The notes: generated by a model from the sequence alone, not told the origin. A stretch of 64,000 bases of DNA from Longilinea arvoryzae (GCF_001050235.1 NZ_DF967972.1:2679901-2743900), one strand, 5' to 3'; counted from the stretch's first letter, positions 1-8,538 are shown. Made by a program: numbers and translations.

Positions 1-490
1 AGACGGCCACATTGTTGCCATCCCCGATATAGGTGACGTTGAGACCCTTCATTGAGCCGAAGTCTTCGATGATCGTAAGCGCATCCGCCATGGCCTGGCA
101 GGGGTGATTGTAGTCGCTCAGCCCGTTAATGACCGGAACGCTGGACCACTGTGCAAGCTGAAGGACGTGGTCGTGGGCAAACACGCGGGCCATCAGGCCA
201 TCCACATAACCCGAGAGGACGCGGGCGACATCGGCGATCGATTCGCGCTGGCCCAGGCCGATCTCAGCCGGGGATAAATAGAGCGCGTCGCCGCCTAACT
301 GGCGCATGCCCATGTCGAAACTGACGCGGGTGCGCAAACTGGGTTTTTGGAAAATCATGCCCAGGACTTTGCCCTTTAAAAGGGGTTTATTGCCGCCAGA
401 TTTCAATTCTTTCTTGAGAGCGACCGCCAGGTCAAGCATCTCCTGAAGTTCAACGGGCGAATAATCGGACACCGCAAGAAAGTCTTTCAT
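1..490 (-). CDS. argF: Ornithine carbamoyltransferase, 3' end outside the window
   Basis: Condenses carbamoyl phosphate with ornithine to citrulline in cytosolic arginine biosynthesis. About 163 N-terminal residues are present, roughly half of the usual length; the rest lies beyond base 1. The carbamoyl phosphate loop reads [11 protein letters not shown], followed by the HPCQ motif (HPCQAMAD) and the GDGNN stretch that opens the ornithine-binding domain. This motif set separates it from aspartate carbamoyltransferase. The ATG at 490 is preceded by GAGGAG at a 9-base distance, which fixes the start. It is divergent from ctaA. No other arginine gene is in view. Confidence 0.93.
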   Translation of the reverse strand, partial: MKDFLAVSDYSPVELQEMLDLAVALKKELKSGGNKPLLKGKVLGMIFQKPSLRTRVSFDMGMRQLGGDALYLSPAEIGLGQRESIADVARVLSGYVDGLMARVFAHDHVLQLAQWSSVPVINGLSDYNHPCQAMADALTIIEDFGSMKGLNVTYIGDGNNVAV

Positions 491-630
491 TCTTTGATCA
501 CTCCTCTTTTCGAATTAACAATGGTTAGCAACCCGAGTAGTATAACATATAGGATTTTAATGGCTAGGGAATTTTATATGTACTCCCAGCGCGTATTGTA
601 ACCTTTACAATTATGACACAACCGCCGAAA

Positions 631-659
631 TTGACGGCCGCGAACGGATCATGTAGAAT
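631..659 (+). promoter_or_regulatory. Sigma70-type promoter of the heme A synthase gene
   Basis: TTGACG at 631-636 and TAGAAT at 654-659 are separated by exactly 17 bases; each box matches consensus at five of six positions. It would start transcription near 666, giving a leader of about 18 bases that contains the AGGAG before the ATG at 684. Confidence 0.6.
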
Positions 660-683
660 TTGGGTAACTGATAGGAGAATAGC

Positions 684-1667
684 ATGCCGCCAAAATCCGC
701 TCGGTTTGCCGTCTATTCCTGGTCCGTTTTGGCCTATAACCTGGCAGTGATCCTGTGGGGCGCCTTCGTCCGCGCCACCGGTTCGGGCGCCGGCTGCGGC
801 TCGCATTGGCCGTCCTGCAACGGCCAGGTGATCCCTCGCGCGGCTCAACTGGAGACGATCATAGAATTCGTCCACCGGTTGAGTTCCGGCTTGACGCTAA
901 TCCTGGTTCTTTTCCTGTTTATCTGGGCCTGGCGGGTATACGGCCGGGGATCGCTGGTGCGTAAGTCGAGTGCGGCCGCCTTCGGTTTTGTGCTCCTGGA
1001 AGCCGCGCTCGGCGCCGGCCTGGTGTTGTTCGGTTGGACGGCCGGGGACGATTCGGTTGGCCGGGCGGTCATGATCATGGTCCATCTGGTCAACACCTTC
1101 CTTCTGCTGGCCAATCTCTCGCTGACGGCATTATGGGCCTCCGGCAGAGTCCCTTCAGGCTTGAAATTCCAGGGCAGACCGGCCGGGTTGTTGCTCGCCA
1201 GCCTGTTGGGCGTCCTGATCCTGGGATCCAGCGGAGCCATCACCGCGCTGGGCGATACGCTTTTCCCGGCGACATCGATCGCGGAAGGGTTTCGAGCAGA
1301 TTTTTCCGGAACCGCTCATTTTCTGTTGCGCCTGCGCGTCTTTCATCCGTTCATTGCAGTTCTGGTTGGGACGATGTTGTATTTTGCCACAACGCCGTTT
1401 ATCCATGAAAATACGGAACCGGCCGCCCAAAGGGCGGCCTGGCTGGCGATCGGTTTGTTTATCCTGCAGCTCGGTCTGGGCGGCCTGAATGTGGTTTTAT
1501 TGGCGCCGGTATGGCTGCAGTTGGTGCACCTGCTGGTATCAAACCTGATCTGGATCGTCCTGGTCGCACTCACAGGCTTTGTCGTTGGCCGCACCGACCT
1601 TGCGACGAGCGTCGTTGACCATCCAATCCATGAAGGGATACCATCGAAGGCCCAGCAGGTTCACTAA
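684..1667 (+). CDS. ctaA: Heme A synthase, COX15/CtaA family
   Basis: Oxidises the C8 methyl of heme O to the formyl of heme A, the cofactor of aa3-type cytochrome oxidases, in the membrane. The 327-residue protein has about eight hydrophobic segments in two four-helix halves. All four heme-ligand histidines are seen: H64 (EFVHR), H134 (VHLVNTF), H221 (VFHPF) and H282 (LVHLL). The C38/C45 pair in the first outer loop matches the redox cysteines of the Bacillus-type enzyme. AGGAG precedes the ATG. The final 24 residues after the last helix run into the antisense SDR gene, so the two genes share 129 coding bases. No ctaB or oxidase subunit is in the window. Confidence 0.9.
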   Translation: MPPKSARFAVYSWSVLAYNLAVILWGAFVRATGSGAGCGSHWPSCNGQVIPRAAQLETIIEFVHRLSSGLTLILVLFLFIWAWRVYGRGSLVRKSSAAAFGFVLLEAALGAGLVLFGWTAGDDSVGRAVMIMVHLVNTFLLLANLSLTALWASGRVPSGLKFQGRPAGLLLASLLGVLILGSSGAITALGDTLFPATSIAEGFRADFSGTAHFLLRLRVFHPFIAVLVGTMLYFATTPFIHENTEPAAQRAAWLAIGLFILQLGLGGLNVVLLAPVWLQLVHLLVSNLIWIVLVALTGFVVGRTDLATSVVDHPIHEGIPSKAQQVH

Positions 1668-2417
1668 AAAGAATGTCAGGCGGTTGATCAATCCGGGTAG
1701 GATGATATACCGGCCCGCATCGACGCCCTGCAGGACTTTCCTGGCGACCTGTTCGGGGCTCATCAAACCAGCGGTTTTCGTGACTTCCTTGGTGATGGGC
1801 GGTTTGATGGGTTCTTCGTAAGCAAACTGGGGGGTATCGGTATCGGGTGGGAACACGAGCGAGACGCTGATGCCGCAGTTTTTGATTTCGCTGCGCAGCG
1901 CATCGGTAAAACCGCGCACGGCAAATTTCGAGGCGCAGTAGGCCGTGTAGCCGTAAACGCCAACAAAACCCGCGCTTGAGGATATGTTTACGATATGTCC
2001 GCTGCCGCGCTGGATCATTGCCGGCAGAAGGGCCCGGATGATGTAGACCGTACCGAAATAATTGATGTCCATCATCCACTTGAAGCGCGCCATGTCCAGA
2101 TTCAGAAACTCGCCGGGATGAACGACGCCCGCCGAGTTCACCACATAATCCGGCACGCCGGCCCTGGAAAGCAATTCTTTTGCCACGGCCGATATCTGAT
2201 CTTGATCGGCAACGTCCAATTGAAGGATCCCGATCTGTTGGGCGGGATCCTTGCGGACGGCTTCGATTTCTTTCTGAGCATCCAGAAGCTGTTCCATATG
2301 CCGGGCAGCGATCCAGACATTCGCGCCGCGCTGGGTGAATTGTTTGGCCAGTGAAAGCCCGATTCCACTGGATCCGCCGGTGATAAAAGCCAGTTGATGG
2401 TCGAGAGATTTAGTCAT
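1539..2417 (-). CDS. Short-chain dehydrogenase resembling 3-ketodihydrosphingosine reductase
   Basis: NADP-dependent Rossmann oxidoreductase of 292 residues. The nucleotide motif is TGGSSGIG (about 13-20), with NSAG near 94, then catalytic S147, Y160 and K164 in YCASK. The stretch FPPDTDTPQF after the active site and the hydrophobic C-terminus match the eukaryotic KDSR group rather than FabG. If so, it would reduce a long-chain 3-keto lipid, but the real substrate is unknown. The start is taken at the ATG at 2417; the frame is open to 2465 but that would run into fmdB. It is the last gene of a minus-strand run, and its tail overlaps ctaA antisense. Confidence 0.8.
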   Translation of the reverse strand: MTKSLDHQLAFITGGSSGIGLSLAKQFTQRGANVWIAARHMEQLLDAQKEIEAVRKDPAQQIGILQLDVADQDQISAVAKELLSRAGVPDYVVNSAGVVHPGEFLNLDMARFKWMMDINYFGTVYIIRALLPAMIQRGSGHIVNISSSAGFVGVYGYTAYCASKFAVRGFTDALRSEIKNCGISVSLVFPPDTDTPQFAYEEPIKPPITKEVTKTAGLMSPEQVARKVLQGVDAGRYIILPGLINRLTFFLVNLLGLRWYPFMDWMVNDARRKVGAANDKACECDQDDPDQV

Positions 2418-2422
2418 AGGCT

Positions 2423-2653
2423 CTAATGGTAGTGACCGCAACTTCCGCATGAACCGCCGCCGCAACTTCCGCAGCCGCCGTCTTCATGTGTGACCGAGCG
2501 ACCTTCGCTGGACGCATAGAACACGGAGATCACCCGTTGCGTGTTCGAGCCGTGGCATTTTTTACAGGTCATCGGCGCGTCAGAATCTTTCATCGCGCGC
2601 AGCGCGTCGAATTTGTTGCCGCAATCCTTGCAGATATATTCATAGATTGGCAT
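2423..2653 (-). CDS. FmdB-family zinc ribbon protein
   Basis: A 76-residue regulatory-type zinc ribbon. It begins MPIYEYICKDCG, the family's hallmark N-terminus, followed by a second pair CKKC, giving a four-cysteine zinc site at about residues 8-33. The tail is rich in Gly/Cys (GGCGSCGGGSCGSCGHYH), a frequent feature of the family and a possible extra metal site. The function of FmdB-like proteins is unsettled; they were first noted near formamidase genes as putative regulators. It lies 38 bases after the SpoU methylase and 5 bases before the SDR, suggesting co-transcription. A second family member lies at 31327. Confidence 0.85.
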   Translation of the reverse strand: MPIYEYICKDCGNKFDALRAMKDSDAPMTCKKCHGSNTQRVISVFYASSEGRSVTHEDGGCGSCGGGSCGSCGHYH

Positions 2654-2691
2654 TGATAACTCCAAAGCCGGAAATAACAACACCGAAAATC

Positions 2692-3336
2692 TTACCACAT
2701 TGTGTGCACCTGGGGAGTATAACGCAGCGTGTAAACCGCGATCCCAAACGCAATGGCAACATTGAGCGAGCGTTTGTAACCCTGCATCGGTATCCAGACC
2801 CGGGCGTCGCACAATGCGAGAATTCCCGGGTCGATGCCGGAAACCTCGTTCCCGACCACCAGGCATAGAGGGCCGTCTGGAAGGGTCACAGCCGCCTGAA
2901 AGATGGAAGTCGAGTTGGGGCCGATTTCGAGCGCCCATAACTTCTTTCCCTGGGCCTTGATCTGTTGAGCGGCCAAAAGGCCATTGGCGTGCCAGGTCCA
3001 GGGAACGGAAAATTCGGCTCCCAGGGCGGTCTTCCCCACGCGAGGATTTTCGGGTGTGGGGGATGTGCCGCACAGGTGGAGATGGGTCAGGCCGGCCCCA
3101 TCGCTGGTGCGGAACATGGCGCCAACATTATAGGTGCTGCGGATATTGTCCAGCAGCGCTTCCAGGGGATGGCTGGCTGTGATTTCGTCGCGCGGGTTGA
3201 CGGTTGCGAGATCCGAGGTGTCCGGGACCAGGCGAAGCAGCGATCCGCAGCGCGGGCAAGCCGCCATACCCGGCGGAGCTGGAAAGCGAAATCCGCAATC
3301 CGGATTGCTGCATTCGAAAAATAGCGTACTCGGCAT
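2692..3336 (-). CDS. SpoU/TrmH-family RNA 2'-O-methyltransferase with N-terminal zinc ribbon
   Basis: SAM-dependent methylase of the knotted SPOUT fold, predicted to methylate a ribose 2'-OH in tRNA or rRNA. The 214 residues carry all three SpoU motifs: NIRSTYNVGAMFRTSDG (motif 1, about 64-80), VVGNEVSG (motif 2) and IPMQGYKRSLNVAIAFG (motif 3). An N-terminal extension of about 40 residues holds a four-cysteine ribbon (C-x4-C and C-x2-C), unusual for small SpoU proteins and probably an RNA-binding module. GAGGAG precedes the ATG at 3336. The target nucleoside cannot be told from sequence. Confidence 0.88.
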   Translation of the reverse strand: MPSTLFFECSNPDCGFRFPAPPGMAACPRCGSLLRLVPDTSDLATVNPRDEITASHPLEALLDNIRSTYNVGAMFRTSDGAGLTHLHLCGTSPTPENPRVGKTALGAEFSVPWTWHANGLLAAQQIKAQGKKLWALEIGPNSTSIFQAAVTLPDGPLCLVVGNEVSGIDPGILALCDARVWIPMQGYKRSLNVAIAFGIAVYTLRYTPQVHTMW

Positions 3337-3346
3337 CCGGTTCTCC

Positions 3347-3997
3347 TCAGGCGGCCGCTGCGAGCGGGTCCTTAAGGTTCAATTGGGTGCGTTCGATGCT
3401 GGCTGCAAAGGGATCCAGACCCAGAGCCAGCAGGACTTCTTCGGGCCGACCGGTGGCGCCTTCGCGCACGGTCAGGCGCAGATGGATCTGGAGGAATGGA
3501 GCAGGGCCTTCTTCGCTGCGCATAGCCATGATCATGGGGCGTAAATCATACGTTTTTCCACGACGCTCGCGGAGCAGTGTGGGAGCCGCCAGCAGGTCGG
3601 CAATTTTCTGATCCAACCCGGCCTTGTCAGCAACCTGATGCAGGGTGATCACGTAGTCGGCGGTGTCGACCAGGGTTTGCAGCCTGGGAGCGTGCAAATC
3701 GATCGGCTCGAGGTCGTTGATCGACACGCCGGCCGGAGCAGCCGCCTGGACGGCGGCGCGAATTTCTTCCAGCGGCATCTCATCGTTCAGCCAGACATCC
3801 AGGAGCTCGACATTGGAAAGGAAACCCAACGGCAGCGGGCAGGCCTGGTTGATGCGCGGCTGCGGGTGAAAGCCCTGGCTGTAGGCCAGGGGTAATCCGG
3901 CGCGACGGAAAGTCCGTTCCCAGACCTTCTGCATATCCAGATTGCCCGTGTAACGCAGCGCGCCGGTCTTCGTATGCGAAATTCGAATTCGAATCAT
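3347..3997 (-). CDS. DUF2344 / TIGR03936 radical SAM-linked protein
   Basis: A 216-residue protein of the family that travels with, or is fused to, the TIGR03960 radical SAM enzyme. The characteristic opening (RYTGNLDMQKVWERTFRRA) and the YSQGFHPQPRI segment, where QGFHP is the family signature, are present. The start codon overlaps the stop of the radical SAM gene by four bases (ATGA), so the two are translationally coupled. Family function is unknown; proximity to an RNA methylase suggests an RNA or translation role, which is inference only. Confidence 0.88.
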   Translation of the reverse strand: MIRIRISHTKTGALRYTGNLDMQKVWERTFRRAGLPLAYSQGFHPQPRINQACPLPLGFLSNVELLDVWLNDEMPLEEIRAAVQAAAPAGVSINDLEPIDLHAPRLQTLVDTADYVITLHQVADKAGLDQKIADLLAAPTLLRERRGKTYDLRPMIMAMRSEEGPAPFLQIHLRLTVREGATGRPEEVLLALGLDPFAASIERTQLNLKDPLAAAA

Positions 3998-5907
3998 ACT
4001 GACCTCTCATCCGCCGGCAGCGATGCCCTGGCGCGGGAAACATCGGGGCATTTCCAGTATTCGCCCGGGTTGGAACGGCGCAAATCGTTGAAGGTAGGCA
4101 GAATTCCACAGGCATAACACTGCTGGCGGCAGTCGCCGCGCAGGACGCCCTGTTGTGAATTGCGATATTCCTCCAACAGGTAACTTTTCTTGACGGCCGG
4201 GTTGATGTGATCCCAGGGAAAAATTTCGTCGACGAAGCGCGCGCGGTGGACGTAAAATTCCGGCGACAGGCCAACCACGGCGAAGGCCTCCTGCCAGGCA
4301 GCGTGATTGACCTGATCCTGCCAGGCGTCGAATTTGGTGCCGCGTTGCCAGGCGCCCAGGATGACCTCGCCCAAGCGCCGGTCGCCGCGGGATAAGAAGG
4401 CTTCGAGCATGGTATCGCGCGGATCGCTCCAGTTGAGTTTGATATTGGGGCCGCGCAGTTCGTGCTTCAGCAGGGCCTGTTTGGCGGCAATTTGTTCGAC
4501 CGAGTCGGCCGGCACCCATTGGAAAGGCGTGTGCGGTTTGGGAATGAAGGTGCTCACCCCGGCGTGCACCTGGGCGCGTCCGCCAATCGTCTTGCGCCCT
4601 TCAGCCAGAACGGCTTTGCACAGATCGGCAATGGCCTGCACATCCTCGAGCGTTTCGTCCGGATGGCCGATCATGAAATACAGTTTGATCGTCGGCCAGC
4701 CGCGGCTGTAGATCGCCCGGACGGTATCCAGAAGCTGCTGGGTGGAAATGGGCTTGTTGATGATGTTGCGCATGCGTTCGGTGGCCGCCTCGGGGGCGAT
4801 TGTAAAACCACCCTGGCGCGAGCCTTTCAACTTTTCCATCAAATCCACCGAGAAGGATTCGATGCGCAGCGAGGGCAAGGAGATGACCAGATTTCGCCCG
4901 GCGAAGCGGGTCGTCACCGCATCGATCAGTTCGGTGATGTGCGAATAATCGGATGAGGAGAGCGAGAGCAGGGCGATTTCTTCAAAACCGGTTGAATCGA
5001 GCGCTTTCTGCAGCGTCTCGACAATTTCTTCGATCGAGCGTTCGCGAACCGGGCGGTTGATCATGCCGGCATGGCAGAAACGGCAGCCGCGCGTGCAGCC
5101 GCGCATGATCTCGACCGATATCCGATTGTGCACGACCTCAATGTTGGGAACCAGAAACCGCGCCGGCGCCGGCGGCAGCTTGGCCAGGATGCGTTTGGTA
5201 ATTTTTTCGGGAGCGGCCGGATGTAAACGCTCTATGCCCTCGATGGTGCCGTCAGCCTGATAATGCGGGCGGTAGAGAGAAGGAACGTAGACGCCCGGAA
5301 TCCCGGCCAGGGAGAGTAGTAATTCAGAACGCTCCCGATTAGCGCGTTTCCAGGCCTGGTACGCGTTCACCACATCCTCGAAGACCTCTTCACCTTCGCC
5401 GATGACAAAGGCATCGATGAAATCCGCCATCGGTTCCGGGTTATAGCAGGCGTGCCCACCGGCGATGACCAACGGATGCCGACGGGTGCGGTCCTGACTC
5501 TTCAGCGGGATCCCTGCCAGGTCGAGCAGGTTCAGGGTGTTGGTATAGAGGGTCTCGTACGGCAGTGTAACGGCCAAAATATCGAATTCAGCCACCGGAC
5601 GTTGATTCTCGATCGAGAACAACGGAATCTGGTCCCGGCGCATAAACGCTTCCATATCCACCCAGGGGCAATAAACGCGCTCCGCGAGTACATCCGGGCG
5701 GGCATTCAACTGCTGGTAGAAAATGGCCAGCCCGAGGTTGGGCAGCCCGATGTCATAGATATCCGGGAATGCCAGCGCAACGCGGGTTTCGATCGCGTTC
5801 CAATCTTTTCTTACCTGGTTGTATTCGCCGCCAACGTAACGCCCCGGCTTTTGAACGAGCGGAAGAACCCGCTCCAACCGGAGATTGATCTCTTCTGGTG
5901 TCAGCAA
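3994..5907 (-). CDS. TIGR03960-family B12-binding-type radical SAM protein
   Basis: A 637-residue iron-sulfur enzyme. Residues 1-240 form a B12-binding-like Rossmann region of the kind found in many radical SAM proteins. The [4Fe-4S] ligands C271, C275 and C278 (CTRGCRFC) open the radical SAM barrel, with downstream GGFTIAPEAATERMRN and YFMIGHPDET typical of this family. A cysteine-rich C-terminus (CRQQCYACG) could carry a further cluster. The reaction is undefined in the literature. It is the first gene of a run continuing through DUF2344, SpoU, FmdB and the SDR. Confidence 0.9.
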   Translation of the reverse strand: MLTPEEINLRLERVLPLVQKPGRYVGGEYNQVRKDWNAIETRVALAFPDIYDIGLPNLGLAIFYQQLNARPDVLAERVYCPWVDMEAFMRRDQIPLFSIENQRPVAEFDILAVTLPYETLYTNTLNLLDLAGIPLKSQDRTRRHPLVIAGGHACYNPEPMADFIDAFVIGEGEEVFEDVVNAYQAWKRANRERSELLLSLAGIPGVYVPSLYRPHYQADGTIEGIERLHPAAPEKITKRILAKLPPAPARFLVPNIEVVHNRISVEIMRGCTRGCRFCHAGMINRPVRERSIEEIVETLQKALDSTGFEEIALLSLSSSDYSHITELIDAVTTRFAGRNLVISLPSLRIESFSVDLMEKLKGSRQGGFTIAPEAATERMRNIINKPISTQQLLDTVRAIYSRGWPTIKLYFMIGHPDETLEDVQAIADLCKAVLAEGRKTIGGRAQVHAGVSTFIPKPHTPFQWVPADSVEQIAAKQALLKHELRGPNIKLNWSDPRDTMLEAFLSRGDRRLGEVILGAWQRGTKFDAWQDQVNHAAWQEAFAVVGLSPEFYVHRARFVDEIFPWDHINPAVKKSYLLEEYRNSQQGVLRGDCRQQCYACGILPTFNDLRRSNPGEYWKCPDVSRARASLPADERSV

Positions 5908-5978
5908 TCGTTGCTCCTTACCGTTATCAAAATCGGATTGATTTTACCTTTAATTTCTTGGCCCAACAGGTGGATTTC

Positions 5979-6770
5979 TTAGAATGTGCCTTTGTACATG
6001 CCGCCATCCACGCTCAGCATGACACCCGTCAGATAAGAGGCCGCCGGCGAGAGCAGGAATACCGCACAGTTGGCGAACTCTTCCGGCGTTGCCATGCGGC
6101 CGAGAGGACTTTCTTTACTCTGTTTGCGCGTTTCTTCCTCTATGGATAATCCGCTGGATTGGGCGCGGTGTTTCATCAGGTTGATGACGCGATCGGTTTC
6201 CGTCCAACCGGGCAGGATGGAATTGAAACGGATGCCCTGGTTGCCCAGTTCCAACGCGAGTGATTTGGTGAGACCGATGGTTGCCAGACGCACGCTGTTG
6301 GAGAGGACCAGGTTCTGGACGGGCTGTTTGACAGACATTGACGTGACCGTGAGAACGCTGGCGACACTCGAGTTGCGTAAATACGGCAGGGCCGCGCGGA
6401 TCAGGCGCACCTGGCTGAGAAAGCACAAATTGACGGCATTCTGCCAATCCTCGTCGCTGAAGTTTTCGAATGAACCGGCCGGCGGTCCACCAGCGTTGGC
6501 CACCAACAAGTCCAGGCCGCCGAAGGTTTGGGCCACCTTTTCGATGAGAACATCCGCAGCGCCGGGTTCAGACACATCGAAGGCAAAGGGTTTGACCTCG
6601 TTACCGGTTTCGGATTCGATGGCCTGGGCGGCCCTTTGAAGTTTCTCGGGATTACGGCTATTCAAAGCAACCCGCACGCCTTCCCGGGAAAGGCCGCGCG
6701 CTACGGCGAAGCCCAATCCCTGGCTTGCGCCAGTAACCAGTGCTATTCTTCCCCGCAAATTCAGTTCCAT
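5979..6770 (-). CDS. Short-chain dehydrogenase-like protein lacking the catalytic Tyr and Lys
   Basis: A 263-residue Rossmann protein with the SDR nucleotide motif TGASQGLG (14-20), NAG at 92-94 and a C-terminal FabG-like GVMLSVDGGMYKG. The active-site serine is S144, but thirteen residues on, where the tyrosine belongs, is S157, and the lysine position is R161 (SNSVR). A group of bacterial and archaeal SDRs shares this SN-x-x-R pattern, so it may be a functional variant and not a decayed enzyme. Substrate unknown. It lies 12 bases after the DUF503 gene on the same strand. Confidence 0.8.
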   Translation of the reverse strand: MELNLRGRIALVTGASQGLGFAVARGLSREGVRVALNSRNPEKLQRAAQAIESETGNEVKPFAFDVSEPGAADVLIEKVAQTFGGLDLLVANAGGPPAGSFENFSDEDWQNAVNLCFLSQVRLIRAALPYLRNSSVASVLTVTSMSVKQPVQNLVLSNSVRLATIGLTKSLALELGNQGIRFNSILPGWTETDRVINLMKHRAQSSGLSIEEETRKQSKESPLGRMATPEEFANCAVFLLSPAASYLTGVMLSVDGGMYKGTF

Positions 6771-6782
6771 TGTTCATTCTCC

Positions 6783-7067
6783 TTAGATGCTTTCAATTCG
6801 ATGTTGTTGAATCAGCAAGTTCGGAAAATTGGTTTCGACATACGAAACCACCTGTTGCAAGACTCTCTGATTATGCTGAGAATCATTCGAGATTACCACA
6901 CAGCCAAGGACTGCCGACTGCCAACGGTCGAGATGGTCGATTTCCGCGGCCGAGATGTTGAATTCGCGGTGCAGGCGAGCCAGCAACGGTTTCACCTGGC
7001 TGCGTTTCTGCTTCAAGGAAGCGCAGCCGGGAAGCTCGATCAGCAGGGTGAGTAAACCGATGGCCAT
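6783..7067 (-). CDS. DUF503 family protein
   Basis: A 94-residue protein with the family pattern MAIGLLTLLIELPGCASLKQ followed by KRSQVKPLLARL. Members are small ferredoxin-like folds often found beside rbfA or infB; no biochemical role is established. The ATG at 7067 was chosen because it coincides with the usual family N-terminus, although the frame is open further upstream. Its ribosome binding site is weak (AGCGAAGA). It is divergent from folC with a 136-base gap and precedes the variant SDR on the minus strand. Confidence 0.8.
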   Translation of the reverse strand: MAIGLLTLLIELPGCASLKQKRSQVKPLLARLHREFNISAAEIDHLDRWQSAVLGCVVISNDSQHNQRVLQQVVSYVETNFPNLLIQQHRIESI

Positions 7068-7145
7068 GGGAATCTTCGCTAGCGTAAATGTACATGAAAC
7101 CGGCGGTCCCGTCAACCGCGCTTCCGCGTGGAGTAGACTGCCCTC

Positions 7146-7174
7146 TTGCAGAAAGCTAGGCCGTTTAGTACAAT
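7146..7174 (+). promoter_or_regulatory. Putative promoter of folC-lon
   Basis: TTGCAG at 7146-7151 and TACAAT at 7169-7174 with a 17-base spacer. The -10 box is good and the -35 box weak. Transcription would begin near 7181, leaving a leader of about 23 bases with AGGA before the folC ATG. Confidence 0.45.
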
Positions 7175-7203
7175 CTTTCTCTATCAAAATAACAGGAAAA
7201 ACC

Positions 7204-8538
7204 ATGACCGAAACAGATGCGGCTTATCAGCAAGCCCTGGATTATCTCTATAGCTTTGTCGATTATAGCCTGACGCGGAATCTACGTAATTTACCCGAAA
7301 AATTCAATCTCGACCGTATGCGCGCTTTGATGCAGCGGTTGGGTAATCCCTACCAGAAGTATCCGGTCATCCATGTAGCCGGTACGAAGGGCAAAGGTTC
7401 GACGGCTGCCATGATTGCTAATGCGCTGCAGGCTGCCGGTTACCGCGTCGGGTTTTATTCCTCGCCGCATCTGATCGAGTTTACCGAGCGGATTCAGGTC
7501 AACCGCCAGGAAATTTCAAAGGACGCTGTGGTTGACATAGCCGCGCAAATGAAACCGTACGTGGCTGAAATTCCTCAGTTGACCACCTTCGAACTGACCA
7601 CTGCCATGGGCTTCATCTACTTTGCGCAGCAAAAGGTGGACATCGCCGTCGTCGAAGTCGGTCTGGGTGGCCGGTTGGACGCGACCAACATAGTCACTCC
7701 CCTGGTTTCGGTGATCACGTCCATTTCCTACGATCATATGGCGGTGTTGGGGAATACGCTGGCCGCCATCGCGGGCGAAAAAGGTGGGATCATCAAACCC
7801 GGACGGCCGGTCGTCATCGCGCTGCAAAGCGAAGAAGCCCGGCAGGTCTTTTTCGACCTGTCAATTCAGCGAAATGCGCCGCTGGTGGAAGTAGGCAAAG
7901 ATGTGACTTTTACTGCCGGGAATCATTCTCTGGATGGACAATCGCTTCGGGTTACAGCGAGCGATCGACCCGATCATCCGCTGGAGCTGAACATTCCACT
8001 CCTTGGGCAGCACCAGGTGGAAAATGCAGCGACCGCTTATGCCGCGCTGCTTGTGGCGCGCAAAGAGGGTTTGAATATCCCGGATGATGCCATTCAGCGC
8101 GGTTTCGCGTCTGTAAAATGGATGGGACGTTTTGAAATCCTGCAGAAAGAACCCCCGGTGGTTCTGGATTCCGCTCACAATCAGGATTCGGCCCGGCGGC
8201 TTGTGGAAACGTTGAAGACTTATTTTCCCGGGCGGCGGATGGTGATGGTTTTCGGGGCTTCGGAAGATAAGGATATCAGCGGCATGTTTACTGAGCTGAT
8301 GCCGGTCATGGATACCCTGATTGCCACACAATCTGTACACCCAAGGGCGCTGGATGCTGGTAAACTGGTAGAGATGGCGAAACCTTATGGCAAAGCTGCT
8401 TACGCCATCCTTCCTTTGGAAGAAGCTGTTCGAATTGCGCTTGAAAAAGCAGGCTCGGATGGACTGGTGCTGGTAACCGGCAGTTTGTTTGTCGTCGCAG
8501 CCGCCAGACTGACCTGGCAATCCATCACATCAAAGTAG
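7204..8538 (+). CDS. folC: Folylpolyglutamate synthase / dihydrofolate synthase
   Basis: Mur-ligase-type ATP-dependent enzyme that adds glutamate to dihydropteroate and to folates in the cytosol. In its 444 residues the P-loop GTKGKGST lies near 60, the EVGLGGRLDATN motif near 160, and the C-terminal domain carries DSAHNQDS (usually DGAHN). Length is normal. The frame is open upstream but the ATG at 7204 follows AGGAAAAACC and gives the family N-terminus. lon begins 41 bases downstream on the same strand, with no terminator visible between them. Confidence 0.93.
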   Translation: MTETDAAYQQALDYLYSFVDYSLTRNLRNLPEKFNLDRMRALMQRLGNPYQKYPVIHVAGTKGKGSTAAMIANALQAAGYRVGFYSSPHLIEFTERIQVNRQEISKDAVVDIAAQMKPYVAEIPQLTTFELTTAMGFIYFAQQKVDIAVVEVGLGGRLDATNIVTPLVSVITSISYDHMAVLGNTLAAIAGEKGGIIKPGRPVVIALQSEEARQVFFDLSIQRNAPLVEVGKDVTFTAGNHSLDGQSLRVTASDRPDHPLELNIPLLGQHQVENAATAYAALLVARKEGLNIPDDAIQRGFASVKWMGRFEILQKEPPVVLDSAHNQDSARRLVETLKTYFPGRRMVMVFGASEDKDISGMFTELMPVMDTLIATQSVHPRALDAGKLVEMAKPYGKAAYAILPLEEAVRIALEKAGSDGLVLVTGSLFVVAAARLTWQSITSK

